Assembly (NCBI GenBank): GCA_018340805.1
Contig: JACMZG010001911.1
Coordinates: forward strand, 52,603,153-52,667,152
Length of the DNA: 64,000 nt
Origin: Microvelia longipes
Lineage: Eukaryota; Arthropoda; Insecta; Hemiptera; Veliidae
Direction: 5' to 3'
Positions 22,201 to 32,599 of the stretch are shown one piece after another. The notes under the pieces are model-generated. The model was not told where the DNA came from. It saw only the letters and a list, made by a program, of their open reading frames with translations, and did not search any database. The position numbers were made by a program, and so were the translations under genes. Every line of letters starts with the position of its first letter. The stretch's first letter is position 1.

Positions 22201-22613
22201 GGTAGACCTCTAAAAAGAGTCATAGTCAACAGTAAAAAAGCTAATAAAAAACTACTAAAAACATCTCCCATCACCCTCTTTATTGCACAGTTCTGTGTTA
22301 AAAATTAAAATAAAGTGGGTGAAGAGTAAGAAATCGAAAAGAGCATAAAAGACTAGTAAAAGCAAGAAATAAATAAGAGACTGTACCAAGGAAAGTGAAA
22401 AAGAAAAGCTTTTCTTTTTGCCTTTCCTTGGTACATCTCTTATTTATTTCTTGCTTCTACTACGTCTTTCTACTGCTCTTTTCAATTCTTACTCTTCACC
22501 AACTTTATTTTAATTTTTAACACAGAACTGTGCAATAAAGAGTGATGGAGATGTTTTCAGTTTTTTATTAACTTTTTTACTTTCTGACTATGACTCTTAT
22601 TAAGAGGTCTACC
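22201..22613. mobile_element. Foldback (near-palindromic) element, ~205-bp arms
   Basis: GGTAGACCTCTAAAAAGAGTC on the left returns inverted as TATTAAGAGGTCTACC on the right, and pairing continues through TTGCACAGTTCTGTG / CACAGAACTGTGCAA to the centre near 22407 (GAAAAGCTTTTC). The arms differ by scattered changes. There is almost no loop and no coding capacity. It could be a foldback transposon, a MITE dimer or an inverted duplication. A target duplication is not obvious. Confidence 0.8.
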
Positions 22614-23045
22614 ATCTCATCAGCTCCTCCAGCATCACCAGAATCTAGCTAGACTCGCCACTCTGGGTAGCTTAGCACCAATAGAGAACTCTGGCAACCC
22701 GACGCTAATTTGCACAAACACATTCTTCAGCCCTACTACTAGGAGTAGTTACTACTAACTCCGCAGTACTACTAGAGACGTCTGTCTTCACGAAAAGAGC
22801 ACTTCGATCCAAGTCACTTACGTATTCGTGTCACCGAAAACATAGTCAGTGAAAGTAAAGGCTTTCACTGACTATGAAGGACATATGAAGGCTCAGTATA
22901 TCTTTCCGACCTTCATCTCCATTAGCCTACAGAACCTTGACTTTTCATGAGCAGGAGACAACGGAAACATGGATCCAGACATACAAGTTTTGGATAAGAC
23001 AGGAATCAACCCCGTATTTGCGTATTAGCAGGCAAAGAAATTACA
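22614..23045. other. GC-richer unassigned segment with a perfect 15-bp hairpin
   Basis: No frame is recognised. CATAGTCAGTGAAAG (22841-22855) is followed after 6 bp by its exact inverse CTTTCACTGACTATG (22862-22876). Confidence 0.6.
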
Positions 23046-23049
23046 AAAA

Positions 23050-23166
23050 ACCTTAGCTGGGTTGGCTATCCTTGAATTCATGACCTCTCATGTGTACGGA
23101 ACAAGGTATTACCTCATACTAAGGTCGAAAGGCGAGTGCTCCACTATAAAGCTACCGGACTCGGTT
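23050..23166 (-). repeat. tRNA-derived SINE-like fragment
   Basis: On the minus strand GTCCGGTAGCTTTATAGTGG and AGCACTCGCCTTTCGA resemble the 5' half of a tRNA-like SINE head with an A box. GGTCATGAATTCAAGGAT further on may be a decayed B box. No target duplication was found. Confidence 0.45.
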
Positions 23167-24221
23167 ATTATTAATATTATTATTATAATTGCAGTAACTG
23201 TAAGTTTTTGTTCTTCTATCATTTACAAAAATTAATATGTTATTGATCATGATAAAATATCTTACTGGTAAGGTTTTCAGTGATACAAAAAATACATAAA
23301 ATGAAAAGAATATCTGAAACGTTTCTAGAAAACTAAATAACCTTTAAATATAAACCTTATGTATGTGAGTGTAAATATAGATTTTTCCATTTCCTACATC
23401 TAAAGGAAAAATGGGTTTTCTTTAACCACCTTACATTTGATACAAAAGGATCACAAAGAAAAATGACCCTAAAGGACAAAAGGTATAGAAAAACTGAAAG
23501 AGACAAAAGGAAATTATTAGGAACAAAGAATGACACAATAAGGAAATAAATAAATGGAAAACTTGGAACTCATTCTGTTAGAATTATGATTTATAATCAA
23601 AGTAAAGATGAATCAAAGCAATGGCAAGCTAAACTTTCCGTAAAGTGTTTTTGCTAGACTTAAAATATAAATCAATTTTCATAAAATATCAGCCTTTTAT
23701 TAATCTACCTTGCAGAAAATACTTTTGATAATAACCAATTTACAACCCTTATGTCATGACCCAAATTGGTTTACAGACAATTATTGTTAGGTCTCGAGAT
23801 AATTATTGGTAAGAGTACATAAAAAATATGTAAGAATCCTTTTGACAAAAATTCTATTAAATTTATAAAACAAATATTTTATCAATTCCATTTTTTTTGT
23901 TTAATGATATTAAAATTTGAATAAACATAGATTAGAGCATAGTTCGGCTACCTCCTAGTATTTGACACTTGCCTTTACTCTAAATGGATACATACGGCTA
24001 TACATAGATTAATTTCTTTTAATTACACACTTTGTTGGTCTATTAAATTGTATATTCCAAACTGTAATATACGGTTAAAAGGGAAAGGGTGAAAAAAAGG
24101 AATAAAGGTAAAATAATAATTCTGGTCCAGCGTCAAGCTGTCCGGGAGCCAACTTCGAACAAGATCGAAAGCCCCCAAAACAGGAGATAAAATCCTAAAA
24201 CTGCAAAAATTTATAGCTCGC

Positions 24222-24225
<4 letters not shown>
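23167..24225. other. AT-rich sequence without features
   Basis: I see no recognisable coding, RNA or element signal. A short ATT/TTA run lies at about 23165-23195. Confidence 0.5.

Positions 24226-24280
<55 letters not shown>
24226..24280. repeat. (AT)n microsatellite, 55 bp
   Basis: An uninterrupted AT run. Confidence 0.97.
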
Positions 24281-24283
<3 letters not shown>

Positions 24284-25583
24284 CCCCCATGCGAACTAGT
24301 CTATTCTTCCTGGGCATAAACTACTTTTGCTAAAGCAGTGCAGTTAAAGTGGAGTAGCAAATAGAGTCTATAGGAGGTATTAAGTGCTCTCTGCATTTGC
24401 AGGGACCATTATTTCCTTTAATTACAAGTATCATTTTAACCCAAAATATTTTCCTAAAATTTATCAGAATTTTAAAATAAGTGACCCAATAACGTAAATA
24501 TTTATTTAAAATAAAGGATAACGGGATTTGAAACAACTAAAAGTCATCATTTTCAGAGACAGTAAGATGTTTTTTCAGAAAGCGAGGTTTTGAGTCTTTT
24601 CTTAATTTTGACTGTTATAAAAATAGTCAGGAAGGTTAGACTTTTAATATTCAACAACAAGAAAATACAACAAACCTAACTTCTTAACACCTTACCGAAC
24701 AATGATGGCCTTGTTGCTTGAAAGCCGCTTATGCTTTAAGTTAAAATAAATTTTTACGTCAGTGGAGAGACTTATTTTATTATTCTCTAGTGCTCATAGT
24801 TTGAATTCTAAAAATGAATGTTAAGAATACATATTAGTAATTTAGTAATGTATTGATCTGTATCTCTTCCACTTTCAAGAATTTTATCTAGATTTGTGAG
24901 AGCTTTTAAAGCAATGAGCACATTTATTTTGTATGCAGTTAACTCCTAGTTTATACTCTTCCATAGTCATTTTGCATAAATATTTGGGCTTTTACTAAGA
25001 GCTTTGGCCTTGTTATTATACTTAATAGCGTATTCTCTTTGAAAAATATTGAGAAAAATCTTATCAACTATTTTACTTAATAATGCATAAATACAGAAAT
25101 CTTTTATTATATAAAATCTTTTTTAAACAAAATATACCACCAGCATAAACCAGTCTTAAAGAAGTAAAAAAATAAAAAGTAGCAAAAAAGACATCAGACG
25201 AAAGAAAAATATAAGCAAGGGTTTTATTAAGTTTTTAAGCTCATAAAACTCAAAAATATATTTTTTTTTCAAATGGACTTTTTATTTAGAGTTTTTCGTC
25301 ATAGCACTGTAAGTAAAATTTCAATTTTACAGCTTTATTTTTTACGATTATGTTGTCGCATTTTCTGGTGTTGAGACGGAGGAACATAAAACAGACATAA
25401 AGAAATCTCCACATGACAAAACGTAAAAGTAGAAAAGCAGACATAAATGTTTGAAAAATATAGCATAATTTAGTTATGCATAGTGATCATGTAGGAACAG
25501 ATATCTATCAATAAAGGATATGCAGGACGTAGCCCAGACTTTAGGCTGTGCGGTGCAATTTAACCTGTAAGTAATCACGTTTC
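24281..25583. other. AT-rich sequence without features
   Basis: Nothing recognisable on either strand. Confidence 0.5.
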
Positions 25584-25703
25584 AGATGAGAAATGTGACT
25601 ACATTTCAGGTAAGAAATGTGACTACATTTCAGGTAAGAAATGTGACTACATTTCAGGTAAGAAATGTGACTACATTTCAGGTAAGAAATGTGACTACAT
25701 TTC
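25584..25703. repeat. Five tandem 24-bp units, each self-complementary
   Basis: Units begin at 25584, 25608, 25632, 25656 and 25680. Four are identical (AGGTAAGAAATGTGACTACA then TTTC); the first differs at two or three bases. Every unit contains GAAATGT-GACT-ACATTTC, so each can form a 7-bp hairpin. Confidence 0.95.
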
Positions 25704-25789
25704 ACATATTACTCATTTCCTTAATATTAGTTAAGGAACAAATAAATGTGTATGAATGAATATTTTTTTTTAATTTTCCTTATTTATGT

Positions 25790-26310
25790 GTTTATAGGTA
25801 TATAGGAAAAGTATTGAGTTTGCAACAAAATCCGAAACCGGGACATCACCAGAATTATCTGTTTTAAGTGTTTTAAGGCCTCTAAATTAGTTTTCACTAG
25901 GTTGTCCCTCTATATGTATGCATGTAAGTATATGTGTTAATGTTGTGTGTATGTGTGTTATCATCGTAGCTCCCAGTGTATTTATGCTAGAACGATGAAC
26001 CATTGCACAAAAATCTGTCTGTAGGTGTTATTGTGTTATCCGGAAAATAATTATTAAATAACGCCTTTAAATCGCAAAAATTTGAATCAAGCGAATCTTT
26101 CAAAACATCACAAAACACGTAAAAATGATCTGATCAATTTGAGATTTGGCATGTAGTATGGAATGTTGTCATGTATAAGACTAATATAGTTGTGTGTATG
26201 TATTTATTTAAGTTAGTTTTATAGCATGCTTCACAAATAGTATTACATGCTATTAACGCAGTAAATAAATTTTAGTAAAAAAAAAAAAAAGTTTGCAACC
26301 TAGTGGTAAA
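25790..26310 (+). repeat. 1-kb interspersed repeat, copy 1 (5' part)
   Basis: Shared landmarks are TATAGGAAAAGTATTG at the start, AAATCCGAAACCGGGA, a GT-rich run, TTATCATCGTAGCTCC, ATGCTAGA, CACAAAAAT and GATCAATTTGAGATTTGGC. It ends near a poly(A) run (26276-26290). No coding capacity is seen. Confidence 0.7.
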
Positions 26311-26454
26311 ACTAATGACGAGTAAGTATATAAGAAATCTTAACGTGTAAGATGAATATAGATATTACATAACTAAAGAGTATAAAACTAAAACTGCTTA
26401 CTTAAAACTAAGTAACAACAAAATCAACAATATTGTACCAATGTAAAAGTAAGT

Positions 26455-27190
26455 AATAAGTAGTTTGTTTGTGTGTGTGTGAGTGTATGTCTGTTATCAT
26501 CGTAGCTCCTAGTGTATAGATACTAGAGAATTGAAACATTGTACAAAAATCAATTTGTAGGTGTAGTTGTGATATTCGTCTGCCTCCGTGCCGTGATCGT
26601 AAAGGCGTTCGATTTCGGCGCCGGAGGTTCGGGTTCGCAGCCCGGGCTATGCTCTAAGATTTTATGAAATAGTATAGTATTAAAAAAATATTTCGCCAAC
26701 TTAAATTAATTCTTAGAGTGTAGTAGATGCTACCCACCTGAGGTGATTCCCGCAGGGTGAATACCCTGGGCCGAAAGGCCCTAAAACGGGCATTTTATTT
26801 TTTATTTTTTAGTTGTGATATTCAGACGTCAATAACCCGCAATAATGACTCAGCAAATATGTCGTAAAATCATAAAACGCGGAAAAATGTTTCGATCAAT
26901 TTGAGATTTAGTACGCAATTAGCACATAAGAGTAACATATGTGCTACCTTTCATCTTATTATCAGCATTAGACATTTTTTATCAAATGACTTGCATAAGT
27001 TTTTTAAAAAATTGTACAAAAAATTGAAAAATAATCTAATTGAGTTGAAATTCCGTAAAAGTGTATTTTATTACGCAATAAATAGGTTACGTAAAGTTTC
27101 GATAAAATAAAACAAATGTAATTACTATACTAGTAGGGAGGATAATAGTAGCGAATCCGATGTAATGAGGAAAACTTATTGTAAAAATTA
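26455..27190 (+). repeat. 1-kb interspersed repeat, copy 2, interrupted by a SINE
   Basis: The copy shows GTGTGTGTGAG, TTATCATCGTAGCTCCTAG, CACAAAAAT-type and GATCAATTTGAGATTTAG landmarks. It ends with GCGAATCCGATGTAATGAGG, the 3' motif shared with copies at 29.2, 44.0 and 53.1 kb. The SINE at 26578-26809 splits it. Confidence 0.75.
26578..26809 (+). mobile_element. tRNA-derived SINE with 14-bp target duplication
   Basis: TAGTTGTGATATTC occurs exactly at 26564-26577 and 26810-26823. The head (GCCTCCGTGCCGTGATCG, then GGTTCGGGTTCGCAGCCC) resembles tRNA A and B boxes, so it likely had an internal Pol III promoter. The body contains GAGGTGATTCCCGCAGGG and GCCGAAAGGCCCTAAA, and the tail is T-rich (TTTTATTTTTTATTTTT). 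The body matches the minus-strand SINE at 49.6 kb. Length is 232 bp. Confidence 0.88.
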
Positions 27191-27640
27191 CAAAAAGAAT
27201 TGATACAAAGTAAATCAAGTTTAAATACAAACTACCCAGCCCCGATAGAGAAGACTTCCTGTCTTAGAGTTACGTAGGATTTACTAGCACTACTTACTTT
27301 CTTTTATTTATATTCTTAATAAAATATTTTTTTATATAAAAGCAGGTTCTTTTTACAATCAAATCTAAATAATTATGTAAAAGTATATGAGGGTTTAAGA
27401 CCTGATTTATCAAAGAAAAGAGTAACAAAGCACGTATTTTATCAGAACCTTGTAATACAACTTCGCTTAATAACACAGCACTCATTATAAAGTTTTAATG
27501 ATTGAAGCTTTTTATATAAGTTTTAAGTATTGAAATGTTTCAACAAATTTACCTATAGTTAAGGACAGTAAAAATAATATACGTGATAAATTTTAACTAG
27601 TGCCGTTTCAAAATAATTGTTATTATTATTAAATACTAAA
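27191..27640. other. AT-rich sequence without features
   Basis: No recognisable signal. It runs into the 38-bp tandem array. Confidence 0.5.
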
Positions 27641-27649
27641 TCTTTTATC

Positions 27650-28316
27650 AATAAGTACCCAATTTAGAGATTTTATAATACTAACTCGATTTTAGTGAAA
27701 TGATAAGTACCCAATTTATGATAAGTACCGATTTTATGAATAAAAATAACTTATAATAAGTACTCGATTAGTGATAAAAATTAACTTATGATAAGTACCC
27801 GATTTTAGTGAATAAAAATTAACTTATGATAAGTACCCGATTTTAGTGAATAAAAATTAACTTATGATATAAACCGATTTTAGTGAATAAAATTAACTTA
27901 TGATAAGTACCCGATTTTAGTGAATAAAAATTAACTTATGATAAGTACCCGATTTTAGTGAAAAAATTAACTTATGATAAGTAACGATTTTAGAATAAAA
28001 ATAACTTATGTGATTTAGTGAATAAAAATTAACTTATGATAAGTTCCCGATTTTAGTGAATAAAAATTAACCTATGATAAGTACCCGATTTATGAATATG
28101 AAAGTATCATGATAATCCGATTTAGTGATAAAAAATTAACTTATGATAAGTCCGATTTTAGTGAATAAAATTAACTATGATAATACCGACTTATGAAAAA
28201 AATTAAGGTACCTGATTTTAGTGAATAAAAATTAACTTATGATAAGTACCCGATTTTAGTGAATAAGAATTAACTTATAATAAGTACCCGATTTTAGTGA
28301 ATAAAAATTAACTTAT
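27650..28316. repeat. Degenerate tandem array, ~38-bp unit
   Basis: The best unit is AACTTATGATAAGTACCCGA followed by TTTTAGTGAATAAAAATT. Some 16-18 units can be counted, intact near both ends of the array and shortened by small deletions in the middle. It ends in ACTTATGAGGTTAGGGTC, the start of another recurrent motif. Confidence 0.9.
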
Positions 28317-28387
28317 GAGGTTAGGGTCATAAAGGAGGGTTGAGGTGGGGGTGGATTTTTAAGATGGGGTGCTCACTGATCAGAAAT

Positions 28388-28409
28388 GTATATATATATA
28401 TATAAACAA

Positions 28410-28440
<31 letters not shown>
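28388..28440. repeat. (AT)n microsatellite with interruptions
   Basis: TATA runs broken by AAACAAAT. Confidence 0.9.
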
Positions 28441-28441
<1 letters not shown>

Positions 28442-29220
28442 TCGCAGTGTAAAACCGTAACAATAATTACAAAATAAAATGGTAGCCAGCATTTTATTGA
28501 ATTATGCTGGATAAAATATAAAATTATATTAACTATGAAGTTCAACTACATGCAAACTAGTAATTTTTGTTTATATTTTATTTATTTTTTTAGGTTCTAG
28601 TGTTTCTCAGTTCTTTAATTTTATAATATTATTATAATTGCAGCTTAAACTTGAGAATTTAACTTAAAGATTTTACTAATAACTATAAACCAGTCATTTT
28701 ATAACAAAAAATATTTATTACAACACTGATATCCTGAAACACGGAAAAGAAAAATTATTTCACTTATTATCTTAAGTTTCTTATTTTTTCTTTTATTATT
28801 ATAAAACATTATACGAGTTGTATTTTGAAAGAAGGAAAATTAACTATTTCCATAACAATAGGTCAACACTTAATGAAATTTTTCCAAAAAATTGTTTTCC
28901 TTTATATTTTATTTATACTTTTAATACGTAATATTACGAAAAAACCTTTATCTCTTGTATATATTTAATATAATGTTTATTAATATCTTGTTAATATTAA
29001 ATTTTACCCGTGGGAAGTATATTATATTGGACTTAACGTTATTATTAAATATAATTTATCCCCTCAAATATTTTAGCTGTGAAAGTAATTGAAATTTGTA
29101 AACAAATTAAATAAAAATAGAAAGAATTGAAGGATGATATTTAATTTTTCAAAATTTATTTAAAAGTATTGCTTCCCTAATGCTCCCCTATCACCTGTAA
29201 TAGAACAGGAAGTATTGTAA
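28441..29220. other. AT-rich sequence without features
   Basis: Nothing recognisable. Confidence 0.5.
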
Positions 29221-29221
29221 T

Positions 29222-29410
29222 AAGATAAACCCGGGTACAGGGTACCTCCAAACTGTTCCTCACCACAACGGATTTGCTACCCCTACTCCTCCGGACTAAG
29301 AATAAATAGATTACCAAATAAACTGCAGCACGTCTTCGCACTAATTTCGCTTCTCCTCAGACAGTTAATAAGTGAAATTTATTCTCAGCGGTCACAAATC
29401 CAGCCACTAA
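29222..29410 (-). repeat. 1-kb interspersed repeat, 3' part
   Basis: CGGGTACAGGGTACCTC, CTCACCACAACGGATTTGCTAC and TTCTCAGCGGTCACAAAT match, in the same order, the segment at 53053-53245. A truncated copy. Confidence 0.65.
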
Positions 29411-29484
29411 TGTGCAACAGGTTAAAAACAATACTTGTTTTGTTACATTTTTAGATATACTTGACGTATTAAAAAGAAACTTAT

Positions 29485-30040
29485 TTACAACCTTAGAATA
29501 ATACTATATATAGAAGGAGCACTACTGATAACACGAAAGTCGGTTCACTGGTGCAACTAAGTAATGCTGCCACCCTTACAATATACAATCTTCTAAAAAA
29601 AAGTTGGCAATACTTCCGGTTGCTGAATTATTATGTTATATTATTAATTAATGATTGATTATTTATAAAATACTAATATAAATATCGGTGCATTACAATA
29701 TTTAAAGCATTTTAAATTGTAGTTTAACGTATTTATTAAAATTATATATAATAAGTAGTCCTCATCAACTAAATGTAGATTCTGTATTCCGCCACCCTTT
29801 TGCCATCTAAGACCAGTTTTATTAAATACTCAGCACGTGTTTTAAGTTATTATATTTGTTCTTTACGATTTTCTTCATTAATAGATATTTATGACAAATA
29901 TTTAAAATAATGTTTTGTTGTCAGGTTGGCAGCATTACTTAGTTGCACCAGTCAACCGGCTTTCGTGTTATCAGTGGAATTACATTGTGTTTACGACCCT
30001 GCGCTCCTTCTATATATAGTATTATTCTAAGTTTACAACT
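29485..30040. mobile_element. Inverted-repeat element, ~100-bp arms
   Basis: The left arm (29485-29580) carries AATACTATATATAGAAGGAG, CTGATAACACGAAAG and GTGCAACTAAGTAATGCTGC. The right arm (about 29930-30040) is its inverse, with about 25 extra bp near GCAGGGTCGTAAACAC. The roughly 350-bp centre is AT-rich and non-coding. This fits a MITE or foldback element; no target duplication was established. Confidence 0.75.
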
Positions 30041-30124
30041 GTGTGCTTATTTGTTACTTTAAGGAATATACTTGTGCCAAATTTCATGATCATTCATAAT
30101 GAAAATAACGCTTATGAGGTTGTT

Positions 30125-30255
30125 TTGATTTAACAACACATTGGCTTACAAGCCATTGTAAGCCATCTGGGATGCGAACCCCAGACCTCCGTGGTGTGAA
30201 AGGTCAGTGTAAAGACTAACGCTCTTACGACTTCGACCACGGGAGCGGCACTTAG
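30125..30255 (-). repeat. tRNA-derived SINE head, related to the 49.6-kb SINE
   Basis: The minus strand reads CCGTGGTCGAAGTCGTAAGA, GCGTTAGTCTTTACACTGAC and GGTCTGGGGTTCGCATCCCA, closely matching the head of the SINE at 49596-49831. The body beyond the B box differs. A 10-bp hairpin TGGCTTACAA/TTGTAAGCCA lies at its lower edge. Confidence 0.7.
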
Positions 30256-31095
30256 TTAGCATAGCATTTAGTTAGACGTTTTATTATAACTATTTATTAA
30301 GAATTTTGTAGGAAAAGTGTTTTTTTTAAACGAAGTACCGCTCCTTAGCGATCTAGACTTCAAAACTCTAAATACTCTAGGCTATTCCCATCTCTTATCT
30401 TCAAATAACAGTTTAACTTTCAGTTACACTATTATTTAGCAAAAATTATCGCACATCATCCCGCTTAGCTAAAATGATCGTTGAGTACCTGAAGATGTTC
30501 ATTAGAATGAAAAGAAAACATTCATAAAAATGCCCATACGTAGTTGGGTTGTTTTGACACTCAATTGCGTATTTATGTATTCAATGAATACATAAATACG
30601 TAATTATGAATACTACTTATATTTTCATTCAATTTTAATGTTACTAATATTCCTCTACTTTAGAATACAAGTGTCTACTTAAATTACCATATAAGGTGAT
30701 ATAGATTTTTTATCTTATGGGATAGAAATATATTACATACAAGGACATAGCCTACCTTATTAAATTAAGGAGCTTAAAACACCTATTTAGGGTTTTAAGG
30801 GGCTCTGTGTAACCACATTGAAACCTCTTTCGAGAAATACTAAGAAAATTAAGTTAAAATTATAATTAATAAATTGTCGTCCGCTTTTCACGCTCTTTTT
30901 TGGTTTAATTTTTGTATTTTATACATTCTATTACAAATGCTACTATATTTTTGTACAATTTATTTGATTATATTAATAGTCGAAGGTGTACATGTTACTT
31001 TTTTGATGTTTTAAATTCGACTAAAAGAGCATCTCTTGTAAATATATCTCTATGTCTTCAGTACGACAATAGAACGTTTGTAAATGACTTGGACG
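30256..31095. other. AT-rich sequence without assigned features
   Basis: No recognisable signal other than a short self-complementary ATACATAAATACG/CGTATTTATGTAT patch near 30568-30602. Confidence 0.5.
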
Positions 31096-31103
31096 GTTTA
31101 GAG

Positions 31104-32005
31104 CAGCGTTTCCCAACCTTTTCAGTAACGCGACGCTATAATTTGCTTTTCTAAAGTTTGGCGACCCAAATGCATTTATTTTGCATAACCTGAAAATTGC
31201 AGGCGTTTTTATTTATTGCCGAACTAGTTATGATCCAACAGACATCGTCAAATCATAATTTTCATGAGGTTTTTATATTTAAATAGAAAACTACACACTA
31301 ATTGGAGTTCAAAAGAAGTATATTATATAATAGCAATAAAATAAAAAAAAATAAATAAATATAAAAATTAGCATTGTTAAATATAAAAATGAGCATTTAT
31401 TATTTAAAGGGAAAAATCAAATAATGATTATAGTAAACAAGTAAAAGAATAAAAAAATAAAATATGTATCTTATCAATGACTAATTTGTTGCTGTTGGTT
31501 TTCCACTAATAAGTCAAGTAGTGTTTTGTTTATTCATTTCACTATTTTAATTAAAACGCAAAACTATAAAATAAATAAACTGATGAAACAATTATAATTA
31601 AAAAACTTGTACGCGATATTAAACTACGTTGATGTTTGTTAGAACCAAATTCACATATAATTGAACATTATAATTTTAATAACTCGAACCTTTAAAAGAA
31701 GTGATAAGAAACTGTTAAACACAGTATTATCATAGGTATAACAATTCATCAAAGTTAGCAAGAATTAGATAAAGGCGGGTGCCTCTGTCGGTAAAGGACT
31801 TCTAAGAAATGTTTTGGCCGCGTCTTCTTTTATTATCACATGTTTAAAGTATTATCAATTTCTCAAAATAATATCAGTTCAAGCAAATCTGTTATTTGCT
31901 TATAATAATCTTTTCACATAAATTTTGTCATTTTTTGGTTGTTAATAATAAAAAAATTGGCGACCCAAAAAATTGCCTCCGCGACCCAAGGGTTAGGAAG
32001 GGCTG
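31104..32005. mobile_element. Non-autonomous hAT-type element with 8-bp target duplication
   Basis: GTTTAGAG occurs at 31096-31103 and again at 32006-32013. The ends are CAGCGTTTCCCAACC and, inverted from the right, CAGCCCTTCCTAACCC. Both continue into GCGAC and GGCGACCC boxes. Termini starting CAG with about this sequence plus 8-bp duplications are typical of hAT transposons. The 902-bp inside is AT-rich with no transposase frame, so it would depend on a hAT transposase elsewhere. Confidence 0.88.
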
Positions 32006-32013
32006 GTTTAGAG

Positions 32014-32595
32014 CATCCAAGCTTCACATGCCATTCTAGGACGAGCATTAAGTAAACCCTATAAATCTGTCTAGAATAAAGAAAACTTCTTTTCATTGGA
32101 AAGTTCGTTCAAAAAAAAAAGAAATAGAAATCTATAAGAAACTAAATGTCAAAAGATATTGAGAGCACATTTTCAGTAGAAAAGGGAAAAATTGAAATTG
32201 ACACCCGTATAGGAAAATTGTTGGCAAGTTAATCAAAGTAAACATTTGCTATTCTCAAGACAACTCTATAAGACTCTACAAAGCTTTAAAGTCAACATAG
32301 TATCTCTATAAAACCAACTTGGCTGTTCGGCTATAAAGAATGTCTGATAGAGAGAAGCTATTCTCATGGGAAGCCCAACTCAGGTCTTATGGCACTCGTG
32401 AGGCATCCTCTATCATATACTCTTTTCTTTACTAGATAGATTTCTTTTTTTAAAAAAAGCTTCAACATCGGAAAAGATTTAAAAAGAGCAAAAAGTTTAA
32501 CTAAAGTTAATATACGTGAACTTCTATTCAGTTCATTATATTCAGTTCTTCTATTCAGAGAAAGGACTGCTATTATTTTTACCTTTACTGCATTC
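32014..32595. other. Unassigned sequence
   Basis: It continues the sequence left of the hAT element. I recognise no gene; short frames are present but match nothing I know. Confidence 0.4.
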
Positions 32596-32599
32596 ATAT

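Noticed and set aside
25584..25703. CRISPR array from regularly spaced dyad repeats
   Set aside because: The 24-bp units abut with no variable spacers, and the sequence is eukaryotic.
26578..26660. A functional tRNA gene
   Set aside because: It has A and B box-like sequences but no complete cloverleaf, and it carries a SINE body and target duplications.
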